A stretch of 9,480 bases of DNA from Lawsonibacter sp. (GCA_020025455.1 JAHHSC010000051.1:1-9480); one strand, 5' to 3'. Counted from the stretch's first letter, positions 1-6,998 are shown. Numbers and translations: made by a program. The notes: generated by a model from the letters alone, not told the origin.

Positions 1-1653
1 CGGATGTGTCAGAGCTTCAACGTGCACGGGGCCGGGGCCATTGACCCAAAGAAGGCCGGAAAGGGTACCATCCTCCCCAGCTGGAACGTAGGCGACATGG
101 ACCCCGCCGACGCCCGCGCCATGGCAGGCGTGCTCTACGAGCTCTACCTGCGCTCCAAGGAGGTCTACCAGGTCTCCTATGTCTTTGCGGAGGATGTGGA
201 CATCGACTTTATTTCCCGCGTGAAGGAGTTATCCCTCCGGGGCGTATCCATTGATGCCACCACCGTCCGCCAGTACAACACCCCCTACGCCGCCCACCTG
301 CTGGGCCGTGTCACCCCCATCTATCAGGAAGAATGGGAGGACTACAAGGACAAGGACCTGGACGGGGATGGAAAGCCCGACTACCAGAAAAATGACACCG
401 TGGGCAGGGACGGGGTGGAGAAGGCCTTTGAATCCTACCTGCGGGGCAGGCCCGGCGTGCGCACAGTGGAGCGCAATACCAGGGGCAAGGTGGTCTCCTC
501 CACCTGGCTGGAGGAGCCGCAGCCCGGTGATAACGTGGTACTCACCCTGGACATCGGATTGCAGGCCAAGGCAGAGGAGACTCTGGCCACCATGGTCCCC
601 CAGCTGGAAAGCCCGGACACGGAGGGCGCGGCCTGCGTCATTCTGGATGTGGACTCCGCCGATGTGCTGGCGGCCGCCTCCTACCCCACCTTTAACCTGA
701 GCACCTTCTCCTCCGACTATAACGACCTGGTCAAAGACCCGCTGAAGCCCATGCTGAACCGGGCCTTCCAGGGCCTGAGCCCCCCCGGCTCCACTTTCAA
801 GCCGGTCACCGCCATCGCCGCGCTGGAGGAGAACATCATCACCCCAAAGACCATCATCAACACGAAGGGTAAGTATACCTACTACCCCGGCACCCCTCCG
901 CGCTGCTGGATCTATCGCGAACACGGCCGAACCCACGGCCCCATCAACGTCACAGAAGCTCTGAAAGTTTCCTGTAACTACTTCATGTTCGACATTGGAC
1001 GCCGTCTTGGCATCGAGCGGCTTCAGGACTACGCCGCCCGCTTTGGTCTGGGTGAGCGCACCGGTCTGGAGCTGTACGAGGAGAAGGGCGTGATGGCAGG
1101 TCCGGAGTTCACCGAGTCCCTGGGCGGCACCTGGTACGAGGGCAACGTACTGTCGGTGGCCATCGGCCAGGAGAGCAGCCAGTTCACCCCCATCCAGCTG
1201 GCCAACTACACCGCAACCCTGGTCAACGGCGGCACCCGCAACGCGACCCACCTGTTGAAAGAGGTCAAGTCCAGCGACTTCACCCGGATCGTGGAGCGCT
1301 ATGAGCCGAGGGTGTTAAGCACCATCGATATCAAGCCCAAGAATCTGGATGCCGTCAAGGCCGGTATGCTGGAGCTGACGGCCGACGGCTCTGTGTCCAA
1401 GTACTTTAAGGACCTGGACGTACAGGTGGGCGCCAAGACCGGCTCGGCACAGGTCAGCTCCCGCACCGAGTCCAACTCCCTCTTCATCTGCTTCGCCCCC
1501 TATGAAAAGCCTGAGATTGCCATGGCCATCGTGGTGGAGAAGGGCGGAAGCGGCGCCAGCATCGGCCGTCTGGCTGCCGATATCCTGTCCTACTACTTCT
1601 CCGCGCAGGAAACCAGGGATGAGATTCCCCCCGAAAACACGCTCCTGCCGTGA
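1..1653 (+). CDS. Class B penicillin-binding protein (peptidoglycan DD-transpeptidase), 5'-truncated
   Basis: Peptidoglycan transpeptidase that would cross-link stem peptides outside the membrane. The reading frame is open from base 1, so the N-terminus (cytoplasmic tail, membrane anchor and part of the pedestal domain) lies outside the window; the ATG at 4 is probably internal. Counting from that ATG, the class B pedestal motif GRDGVEK is at 134-140. The three active-site motifs of the penicillin-binding family are all intact: S263-T-F-K266 (nucleophile Ser263), S323-C-N325, and K478-T-G480. The C-terminus ends soon after the transpeptidase fold, with no PASTA domain, which fits an elongation-type PBP2 (MrdA-like) better than a SpoVD/PBP2x type; this assignment is inference. 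An acidic DxDxDGxxD segment at residues 118-126 is unusual (see findings). No terminator is visible after the stop, so transcripts may run into mrp. Confidence 0.93.
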   Translation, partial: RMCQSFNVHGAGAIDPKKAGKGTILPSWNVGDMDPADARAMAGVLYELYLRSKEVYQVSYVFAEDVDIDFISRVKELSLRGVSIDATTVRQYNTPYAAHLLGRVTPIYQEEWEDYKDKDLDGDGKPDYQKNDTVGRDGVEKAFESYLRGRPGVRTVERNTRGKVVSSTWLEEPQPGDNVVLTLDIGLQAKAEETLATMVPQLESPDTEGAACVILDVDSADVLAAASYPTFNLSTFSSDYNDLVKDPLKPMLNRAFQGLSPPGSTFKPVTAIAALEENIITPKTIINTKGKYTYYPGTPPRCWIYREHGRTHGPINVTEALKVSCNYFMFDIGRRLGIERLQDYAARFGLGERTGLELYEEKGVMAGPEFTESLGGTWYEGNVLSVAIGQESSQFTPIQLANYTATLVNGGTRNATHLLKEVKSSDFTRIVERYEPRVLSTIDIKPKNLDAVKAGMLELTADGSVSKYFKDLDVQVGAKTGSAQVSSRTESNSLFICFAPYEKPEIAMAIVVEKGGSGASIGRLAADILSYYFSAQETRDEIPPENTLLP

Positions 1654-1669
1654 TTTGTCCACCTTTTCC

Positions 1670-1698
1670 TTGACGAATGTGGAAAAAAGGGATACACT
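1670..1698 (+). promoter_or_regulatory. Sigma-A promoter for mrp
   Basis: The -35 box TTGACG (1670-1675) and the -10 box TACACT (1693-1698) are separated by exactly 17 bases. The predicted start is near 1705, giving a leader of about 58 bases before the mrp ATG. The -35 box begins 16 bases after the penicillin-binding protein stop codon, so mrp can be expressed independently of that gene. Confidence 0.75.
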
Positions 1699-1722
1699 AC
1701 TTGTTCGTAATACACTATTCCC

Positions 1723-1739
1723 CGGGGCCTTCCGCCCCG
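1723..1739 (+). promoter_or_regulatory. GC-rich hairpin in the mrp leader
   Basis: CGGGGC (1723-1728) and GCCCCG (1734-1739) form a perfect 6-bp stem with a 5-base loop. It is not followed by a T-run, so it is not an intrinsic terminator. It ends 7 bases before the AGGAG ribosome site (1747-1751) and may stabilise the message or tune initiation; that role is inference. Confidence 0.4.
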
Positions 1740-1762
1740 CTTAAAGAGGAGATGTCACACCC

Positions 1763-2581
1763 ATGTCTGAATGCACTCACGACTGCTCCAGCTGCAGTTC
1801 CAACTGCGGCGAGCGCGATATGCACGTCCCCGGCAATGCCATGTCCAGCGTCAAGCGTGTGATTGCCATTGTCAGCGGCAAGGGCGGTGTCGGCAAGAGC
1901 ACCGTCACGTCCTGCCTGGCCGCCGCCATGAACCAGAAGGGCCGGAAGGTGGCCGTTCTGGACGCCGATATCACCGGCCCCTCCATCCCCACCGCCTTCG
2001 GCGTCCACGAACACGCCGTCGGTGACGGCACCAATATCTTCCCCGCCGAAACCCCCAGCGGCCTGAAGCTCATGTCGCTGAACCTGCTGTCCGCCAACGA
2101 GACCGACCCCGTCATCTGGCGCGGCCCCGTCATCTCCGGCGTGGTCACCCAGTTCTGGACCGACGTTCTGTGGGGCGATGTGGACTATATGTTTGTGGAT
2201 ATGCCCCCCGGAACCGGCGATGTGCCGCTGACCGTGTTCCAGTCCCTGCCCATTGACGGTGTGATCGTGGTCACCTCTCCCCAGGATCTGGTGTCTATGA
2301 TTATCACAAAGGCCGTGAACATGGCCAAGATGATGAACGTGCCCGTGCTGGGTCTTGTGGAGAACTACAGCTACTTCCAGTGCCCCGACTGCGGCAGCAA
2401 GCACGCCATCTTTGGCGAAAGCCACCTGGATGACGTGGCCAAGGAGCTGGATCTGCCCATTCTGGCCCGCCTGCCCATCGACCCCTCTCTGGCCAAGCAG
2501 TTCGACGCCGGCCGCATCGAGCAGGTGGAGCATAACCCCCTGGCCCCGGTTGCGGACCTTCTGGTGGAGCAGCACGGCTGA
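1763..2581 (+). CDS. mrp: Mrp/NBP35-family Fe-S cluster carrier ATPase
   Basis: 272-residue P-loop protein of the Mrp/ApbC/NBP35 group, cytosolic carriers that bind a 4Fe-4S cluster and pass it to apo-proteins. The deviant Walker A motif GKGGVGKS of the SIMIBI/MinD class is at 39-46, with both its early and its catalytic Lys present. Switch I DADITGPS follows at about 67-74, and the Walker B/switch II segment VDMPPGTGD at 145-153. The cluster-ligand CxxC, in the usual CPDCG context, is C207/C210. The N-terminus carries four closely spaced cysteines (C4, C8, C11, C15), a second potential metal site. A ribosome site AGGAG (1747-1751) 11 bases upstream supports the start. The gene has its own promoter and probably ends at the hairpin near 2707-2745. 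The family call is secure; target proteins cannot be inferred. Confidence 0.95.
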   Translation: MSECTHDCSSCSSNCGERDMHVPGNAMSSVKRVIAIVSGKGGVGKSTVTSCLAAAMNQKGRKVAVLDADITGPSIPTAFGVHEHAVGDGTNIFPAETPSGLKLMSLNLLSANETDPVIWRGPVISGVVTQFWTDVLWGDVDYMFVDMPPGTGDVPLTVFQSLPIDGVIVVTSPQDLVSMIITKAVNMAKMMNVPVLGLVENYSYFQCPDCGSKHAIFGESHLDDVAKELDLPILARLPIDPSLAKQFDAGRIEQVEHNPLAPVADLLVEQHG

Positions 2582-2680
2582 GCATAACCGCATCGGCAAT
2601 CAATGTGCACTCCGCCCCTTCTGATGTCGCAGGGAGCGCAGAGGGCCCGCCTGTTCACCGGACAGCGGGAAAAGAAATGA

Positions 2681-2709
2681 TTGTTTTCATCCGCCAAATC
2701 GCCTATAAT
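2681..2709 (+). promoter_or_regulatory. Sigma-A promoter, probably for trxB
   Basis: TTGTTT (2681-2686) and a perfect TATAAT (2704-2709) are spaced by 17 bases. The expected start is about 2716, giving a leader of about 58 bases before the trxB ATG at 2774. The -10 box overlaps the first arm of the following hairpin. It is the only credible promoter between mrp and trxB. Confidence 0.65.
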
Positions 2710-2745
2710 GGACATGACCCCGTTTGGGGGTCATGTCCATTTTTT
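2707..2745 (+). terminator. Rho-independent terminator after mrp, overlapping the trxB promoter
   Basis: A perfect 15-bp stem (2707-2721 paired with 2727-2741) with loop GTTTG is followed by a T-run spanning 2740-2745. It is the only terminator-like element after mrp. The first arm begins inside the TATAAT box of the preceding promoter, so it may act differently on read-through and on newly initiated transcripts (see findings). It could also serve as an operator, since it is a long inverted repeat at a promoter. Confidence 0.8.
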
Positions 2746-2763
2746 CATTGACACGATTGAGCG

Positions 2764-2768
2764 AGGTG
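2764..2768 (+). promoter_or_regulatory. Ribosome binding site fixing the trxB start
   Basis: AGGTG lies 5 bases before the ATG at 2774. The protein from that ATG begins directly with the FAD-binding strand (MYDIIVVGGGPAG), as thioredoxin reductases do. This rules out the longer in-frame start at the TTG at 2681, which is the -35 box. Confidence 0.7.
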
Positions 2769-2773
2769 TATTT

Positions 2774-3712
2774 ATGTACGACATCATCGTGGTGGGCGGC
2801 GGTCCCGCCGGACTGACCGCTGCCCTATATGCGGCGCGAGCCGGTAAACATGTGTTGGTTCTGGAGGGGGAGACCACCGGCGGTCAGATCAATTTTGCAC
2901 CTCAGGTGGATAACTACCCCGGTCTGCCCAGCATGAGCGGCGCCGATTTCGGCCAGACCCTCACCCGCCAGGCACGGGACCAGGGCGCCGAACTCATCAA
3001 GGCGCAGGCCCTCTCTCTGCGGCCCCGGGGCAACCAGTTTGAGGTCGTCACCGCGGATGGGTGTTACGCCGCCGCTGCCGTCATCATGGCCACCGGCGTC
3101 ACACAGCGGAAGCTGGGGCTTCCCGGCGAGGACGCTCTGGCCGGCGCCGGTCTTTCTTACTGCGCCGTGTGTGACGGCTCCCTTTACCAGGACCGCCCCG
3201 TTGCCGTGGTGGGCGGCGGCGACACCGCTTTGCAGGACGCGCTGTTTCTCTCCGAGCGCTGCTCCCACGTCACCCTGATCCATCGCCGCGACCTGTTCCG
3301 GGGCACCCAGCGGCTTGTGGACCAGCTGCGGGAGCGAACCAATGTGACCTTCCTCATGAGCCACACGGTGGAGGCACTCCACCGCGGCCCCGACGGGCTT
3401 ACCGGCCTGACTCTGCTGGACAAAAAGTCCGGTAAGCAGCTGGAGCTGGCCGTGGACGGGCTCTTTGTGGCCGTGGGGCAGAAGCCCCGCACCAGGGCTT
3501 TTTCCACTCTTTTGATGACCGACGACCGGGGCTACCTGCTGTCCAACGAGAACTGCACCACCGGTCTGAGCGGTGTCTTTGCTGCGGGCGACTGCCGGGC
3601 CAAGGAGGTCCGCCAGCTTGCCACCGCCGTGGGCGACGGAACCACGGCCGCGCTGGGGGCCTGTAAGTATGTGGACCTCTGGCGCGCCAAGCAGGCCAAA
3701 AATCCGGACTGA
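2774..3712 (+). CDS. trxB: Thioredoxin reductase (NADPH-dependent, TrxB family)
   Basis: 312-residue flavoprotein, the normal length for bacterial TrxB, which passes electrons from NADPH through FAD and a redox disulfide to thioredoxin in the cytosol. The FAD-binding GGGPAG is at 8-13. The redox-active pair C130-A-V-C133-D is in the canonical CAxCDG context. The NADPH-binding GGGDTA is at 147-152, and HRRxxxR (H170, R171, R172, R176) is the usual 2'-phosphate clamp, supporting NADPH over NADH. The second FAD motif is AAGD at 270-273, followed by the Q281-x3-A-x-GDG region. No thioredoxin gene is adjacent, so the physiological partner (thioredoxin or a glutaredoxin-like protein) is not shown. 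It has a likely private promoter upstream and ends at the long palindrome downstream. Confidence 0.94.
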   Translation: MYDIIVVGGGPAGLTAALYAARAGKHVLVLEGETTGGQINFAPQVDNYPGLPSMSGADFGQTLTRQARDQGAELIKAQALSLRPRGNQFEVVTADGCYAAAAVIMATGVTQRKLGLPGEDALAGAGLSYCAVCDGSLYQDRPVAVVGGGDTALQDALFLSERCSHVTLIHRRDLFRGTQRLVDQLRERTNVTFLMSHTVEALHRGPDGLTGLTLLDKKSGKQLELAVDGLFVAVGQKPRTRAFSTLLMTDDRGYLLSNENCTTGLSGVFAAGDCRAKEVRQLATAVGDGTTAALGACKYVDLWRAKQAKNPD

Positions 3713-3732
3713 GGCACTCACTCGCCAGACAG

Positions 3733-3771
3733 AAAACGTCCTGTGCATCCATGGATGCACAGGACGTTTTT
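3733..3771. terminator. Bidirectional intrinsic terminator between convergent genes
   Basis: A perfect 38-base palindrome (3733-3770, centre between 3751 and 3752) is flanked by AAAA on the left and TTTTT on the right, so it has a U-run for both transcription directions. It lies 20 bases after the trxB stop, and on the other strand it directly follows the stop of the phosphatase gene, whose last codon borders 3771. It should end both converging transcripts. Confidence 0.88.
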
Positions 3772-4223
3772 CATTTCACCAAGCTTCTGAGCAGACCCCG
3801 GCAGCCCTCGCTCACATCCTGCCAGGTGGCCTCGAAGTTCCCGGTGTACCAGGGGTCCGCCACCTCGCCGGGCCGGTCCGTGTAGTCCATAAGGGCGTGG
3901 ATCTTCCCCTCCGGGTCGCCGCCGCAGATGCGGCGCATATTCCGCAGATTGCTCTCGTCCATGCCGATGAGCAGATCCCAGCGCTGGTAATCCTCTGCTC
4001 GCAGCGGACGGGCGGTTTTTCCCGCGCAGGAGATGTGGTGCTCTGCCAGCTTCCGCCGTGCAGGCGGGTAGACCGGATTGCCGTACTCCTCGCTGCTGGT
4101 GCCGGCGGAGGCAATTTCAAACCGGTCCCCCAGGCCCTCCCGCTCCACCAGATCCCGCATTACAAATTCCGCCATGGGGCTGCGGCAGATGTTGCCCAGG
4201 CAGACAAACAGTAGTTTCGTCAT
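3771..4223 (-). CDS. Low-molecular-weight protein tyrosine phosphatase
   Basis: 150-residue cytosolic phosphatase of the LMW-PTP family, full length. The N-terminal P-loop CLGNICRSP gives the signature C-x5-R-S, with nucleophile C8 and phosphate-binding R14. The general acid is D123 in DPWYTG (123-128), as expected near the C-terminus. Such proteins remove phosphate from tyrosine (in some bacteria from BY-kinases, in others from arginine); no kinase or capsule gene is adjacent, so the substrate is unknown. The start is supported by AAAGGAAA (4231-4238) about 7 bases upstream. I see no clear promoter in the 82-base gap after the VWA gene; read-through of that gene's terminator or a weak unrecognised promoter is possible. 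Confidence 0.93.
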   Translation of the reverse strand: MTKLLFVCLGNICRSPMAEFVMRDLVEREGLGDRFEIASAGTSSEEYGNPVYPPARRKLAEHHISCAGKTARPLRAEDYQRWDLLIGMDESNLRNMRRICGGDPEGKIHALMDYTDRPGEVADPWYTGNFEATWQDVSEGCRGLLRSLVK

Positions 4224-4257
4224 GGATCAATTTCCTTTCTGATGTCCATATTCATAT

Positions 4258-4293
4258 AAAAACGGCTCCGCTCCGTCTCCGGGCGCGGAGCCG
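4258..4293 (-). terminator. Intrinsic terminator of the MoxR/VWA unit
   Basis: On the minus strand, CGGCTCCGC (4293-4285) pairs perfectly with GCGGAGCCG (4271-4263) and is followed by five T (4262-4258). It begins 12 bases after the stop codon of the VWA gene. Confidence 0.82.
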
Positions 4294-4305
4294 CTGGTTT
4301 GCAGA

Positions 4306-6051
4306 TTACAGCGAAAGCAGCGTCTCGCTGAGCCTCTTTCCGGCTGCGCCGCCGAAGTCCTCCACTCTGCGTATGCGCAGAAATGAGGAGCCGTAGATCA
4401 GCCGCTCATTTTCCAGCTCATCGTCATTACCCAAAAAGATGCCGATGACGTGTACGCCCTGCCGGCGCAGCGCGCGCACCTGGAAGCAGGTATCCCGTAT
4501 GGCAGCATCCCCGATATACGGTTCGGGGGTGTCCGAGCGGACCCTGCCGCTGACCATGTCGTTGGGCAGACCGTCGCTAAAGACAATGAGGATTTTATGC
4601 TCCTCCCGCCGCTTTAAAAGCGCAAGCCCGGCGGCGGCCAGGGCAAGCCCATCCCGGTTGTTGGAGGTGGCCCGATACCTGAGAATCCTCTTGTCCGCCT
4701 CCGGCTTATCATCATAGTCACGGAAGCGGGTGAGCACCGTATGATCTCCATAGGTGCAGTAGCTCATCACCCGATGGGGGATCTTGATTCGGCTCAGAGC
4801 GGCGCTGAACAGCAGGCTCTGCATGGCAACCATGGACTGGCGAATGACTTGCGAGCCGCTGGCGTCGATCAGCAGATCCACCACAATGGCAGACTGATCC
4901 TGGTGTGCCGTTTTTTGGAAGAGCTGCGGATTTTCACAGCGGCCGGCCTTCCAGAGAGTGCGGTTATCCAGCACGCCGTAGAAGGAGCGGTAGACCTCCG
5001 GGTCATTTTTTAAGTTCAGCGCATTCTGGAAGGCCCGCTCAATGCTTCGGACCGCCTGACGGGCAGCGTCCTCGTGCTGGTTCAGCATCTGCAAATTCGC
5101 ATCCCGGCTGGCCCTTAACGAACCGGCTCTGGCCGAGGTGCCCTCGTATGCGCCCTCCGGCAGACCATCTGTGAACAGCAGCTTACGCTGCTCGTGTATC
5201 CCGACACAGACCGCGCTTTCGATCTCCTCCATGGCCTTGTTCGTCTCATAGCTGGGGCCGAAGTTTTGGGCAAGGTACGCGGGGACGGCCGCCAGCGCCT
5301 CCTCCGAAAGCTCGATCCCGTCCACGTTCATCCCGTCTGCCTTTTGGTACTGCAATTCCGGCTCTGCCTCGTCTGGCTCGGAGGGGTCGTCCCGGTCCGG
5401 GGCAAGGGCATTTCCCTCCCACAGCTCATCATCCGAACCTTCAAACTGGGCAAGCTCATCCTGGCTGTGGTCAGGGGCAAAGTAGCGGTGAAAGATCTTT
5501 TTGTACAGGAGCACGGCCTGCTCCACCAGGCTCTTTGCATCCATGCACGCGCTGCACCCCTGCATCATCTGGAGGAACTGCTCCAGCACGGGCTCGAACC
5601 CCTCTAGGTGCTTGAGAATCTGGCGGCTCTCCGCGTTGGCGGTCTGCGGAAACTGGTCCGTCAGCCAGAATATCGTCATCCAGCCCAGCGGGGCGTGGCG
5701 CAGCCGCAGGGGGTCGGTGTCCAGCAGCTCCCGGGCGGCCTGCTCCGCCAGAACCGGAAGGCCCGGTCGCTCTGCGGCCAGCCTCACGCGCACCGCATAT
5801 TCCAGGCACATATGGGCAACGGGAAGCAGCCTGTGCATATCGTAAGCTGCATACCGATATCGTCTGAGCCACACATTCAGCTCGTCCAGCCCAAACAGCT
5901 TATCTCCGCCGCCCAGCATGGCCCCCTCGTACACCGTGACCATGCCGCCGGCCTTGCGATATGGTTGGCTCATCATGCGGATATACTCCGGGTATTCTCT
6001 GACCCTGTGGTCCCCGGAGACCGTCCGAAACAGGCTTTCCTCTCGATCCAT
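4306..6051 (-). CDS. VWA-domain protein of the CobT/NorD type, partner of a MoxR ATPase
   Basis: 581-residue soluble protein with no signal peptide or membrane segment. Residues 1-190 form an alpha-rich N-terminal part I do not recognise. A strongly acidic linker rich in D/E follows at about 194-232, as in cobaltochelatase CobT-like proteins. The C-terminal von Willebrand A domain is at about 388-575. Its metal-ion-dependent adhesion site looks complete: D396-A-S398-G-S400, T462 with D467 in ATSNNRD, and D493 in VFSDG. Proteins of this architecture (CobT, NorD, CbbO, ViaA) work with a MoxR/CobS-like AAA+ ATPase to insert metals into, or remodel, a target enzyme. The ATPase gene lies 18 bases upstream, consistent with one unit. 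A ribosome site GGAGGGG (6061-6067) 9 bases upstream fixes the start. The cellular target is unknown; no cobalamin, nitric-oxide reductase or Rubisco gene is nearby. Confidence 0.85.
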   Translation of the reverse strand: MDREESLFRTVSGDHRVREYPEYIRMMSQPYRKAGGMVTVYEGAMLGGGDKLFGLDELNVWLRRYRYAAYDMHRLLPVAHMCLEYAVRVRLAAERPGLPVLAEQAARELLDTDPLRLRHAPLGWMTIFWLTDQFPQTANAESRQILKHLEGFEPVLEQFLQMMQGCSACMDAKSLVEQAVLLYKKIFHRYFAPDHSQDELAQFEGSDDELWEGNALAPDRDDPSEPDEAEPELQYQKADGMNVDGIELSEEALAAVPAYLAQNFGPSYETNKAMEEIESAVCVGIHEQRKLLFTDGLPEGAYEGTSARAGSLRASRDANLQMLNQHEDAARQAVRSIERAFQNALNLKNDPEVYRSFYGVLDNRTLWKAGRCENPQLFQKTAHQDQSAIVVDLLIDASGSQVIRQSMVAMQSLLFSAALSRIKIPHRVMSYCTYGDHTVLTRFRDYDDKPEADKRILRYRATSNNRDGLALAAAGLALLKRREEHKILIVFSDGLPNDMVSGRVRSDTPEPYIGDAAIRDTCFQVRALRRQGVHVIGIFLGNDDELENERLIYGSSFLRIRRVEDFGGAAGKRLSETLLSL

Positions 6052-6069
6052 AGCAGCACTGCCCCTCCG

Positions 6070-6924
6070 TCAGACAAATCGGGTCGTCACAACATCCTGG
6101 ACCAATTGATGCTCGTACTCGTCAAAGCACTTGTTGGTGATGCCGATGGTGATGGCATCCTTCGGACGCATCCCGTCCGTCATCAGACGCAGGGCGGCGA
6201 TCATGCCGCGCATATCCACCGCTTGGGTGGAGATCTCCCCGTTGACTGCTTTCTCGTTCAGATCCATAAAAAGTCCAACGCAGCCTTCGAGGTTCTCCTG
6301 CGATGCCTTGGGGACATTCTCTTTTAGCAGCCGGCTCAGCTGCCCCTCCCCCAGGGGCGGCATTCGGATCACCGTAAAGCGGGACACCAGCGCTTCGTTC
6401 AGCTCACGGGTCCCCGCATAGCCGTAGTTCATCGTGGCAATGAAGCGGGCGGCCGGGTGAATGGGAATGCAGTCATAGCCCGGCACATCGATCAGTCTGC
6501 GGTAGTCCAGCACCGAGTGCAGCACGGACACCGCTTCGTTTTTCGCCATATTGATCTCGTCCAGAATACAAAACCCGCCGTACTGAGCGGCCTGTGCCAC
6601 GGGCCCCCTGCGCAGACACACTTCCCCGCCCACAAAGGTGTCGGTGCCGATCAGCGTGCTGCTGTCCGTGTTGGTATGGAACGAAACATTATAGACGGGC
6701 CGCCCGAACAGCCAGGCCAGGTTGTCCGCCAGAATATTCTTTCCGGTAGCTTTTCCCCCGCACAGCAGGATATTTTCACCTTGCAGCAGCGCGGCAGCGG
6801 CCAGGTCCAGGATCTCTTCGCCGATGAATTCCACGGGCGGCTTTACCACGCGTCCCTGTACCGCCGCATCCACGCAGTAGCGCGTTCTAAACTGTTCCAG
6901 TCGAGTCGTCAGATCTTCTCTCAT
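6070..6924 (-). CDS. MoxR-family AAA+ ATPase (NorQ/CbbQ/CobS-like)
   Basis: 284-residue AAA+ ATPase of the MoxR/chelatase clade. Walker A is G56-G-K-A-T-G61-K62-N63: the glycines and lysine fit, but the last residue is Asn instead of Ser/Thr. Walker B is CILDE at 119-123 (D122, E123). Sensor 1 is ATMNYG with N166, and a candidate arginine finger is R182 in NEALVSRF. The family probably acts as a ring-shaped remodeller with the VWA protein encoded 18 bases downstream. I place the start at 6924: AGGCGG (6932-6937) lies 7 bases upstream, and a longer in-frame start at 7038 would use the TTG of the promoter -35 box. It is the first gene of a two-gene unit with its own promoter. The substrate cannot be inferred from the neighbours. 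Confidence 0.87.
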   Translation of the reverse strand: MREDLTTRLEQFRTRYCVDAAVQGRVVKPPVEFIGEEILDLAAAALLQGENILLCGGKATGKNILADNLAWLFGRPVYNVSFHTNTDSSTLIGTDTFVGGEVCLRRGPVAQAAQYGGFCILDEINMAKNEAVSVLHSVLDYRRLIDVPGYDCIPIHPAARFIATMNYGYAGTRELNEALVSRFTVIRMPPLGEGQLSRLLKENVPKASQENLEGCVGLFMDLNEKAVNGEISTQAVDMRGMIAALRLMTDGMRPKDAITIGITNKCFDEYEHQLVQDVVTTRFV

Positions 6925-6931
6925 CGTGTTT

Positions 6932-6937
6932 CCGCCT
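6932..6937 (-). promoter_or_regulatory. Ribosome binding site fixing the MoxR start
   Basis: On the minus strand AGGCGG lies 7 bases before the ATG at 6924-6922; a further AAAGGA lies a few bases upstream. This start leaves the strong promoter at 7010-7038 outside the coding region, which the longer in-frame alternative would not. Confidence 0.55.
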
Positions 6938-6973
6938 TTTCCTTTCTCCGGGCAGCTGCCCCATGTCTGCGCC

Positions 6974-6998
6974 ACAGCAGCACGCTTTTTTCTGCTGT
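6974..6998 (-). promoter_or_regulatory. Stem-loop in the MoxR/VWA mRNA leader
   Basis: On the minus strand ACAGCAG (6998-6992) pairs with CTGCTGT (6980-6974) around an 11-base loop. It lies immediately after the predicted transcription start near 7003. A 12-base palindrome GGGCAGCTGCCC follows at 6961-6950. Neither has a T-run, so they are not terminators. They may be mRNA structure or protein-binding sites; that is inference. Confidence 0.35.

Noticed and set aside
229..1251. A 340-codon minus-strand open frame inside the penicillin-binding protein gene.
   Set aside because: It is antisense to a gene with all its catalytic motifs, and the product is Gly/Val/Ala-rich with no recognisable domain.
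1715..2599. A 294-codon minus-strand open frame antisense to mrp.
   Set aside because: It fully overlaps mrp, has Gly/His/Val-rich composition without motifs, and has no ribosome site or promoter of its own that I can see.
2651..2675. An imperfect hairpin (CCCGC..GCGGG) after mrp as a terminator.
   Set aside because: The stem has a bulge and is followed by AAAAG, not a T-run. The hairpin at 2707-2745 is far more convincing.
2748..2776. A TTGACA at 2748-2753 just upstream of trxB as its -35 box.
   Set aside because: With 17-base spacing the -10 would be TTTATG, overlapping the start codon and placing transcription initiation within the gene. The TTGTTT/TATAAT pair at 2681-2709 fits better.
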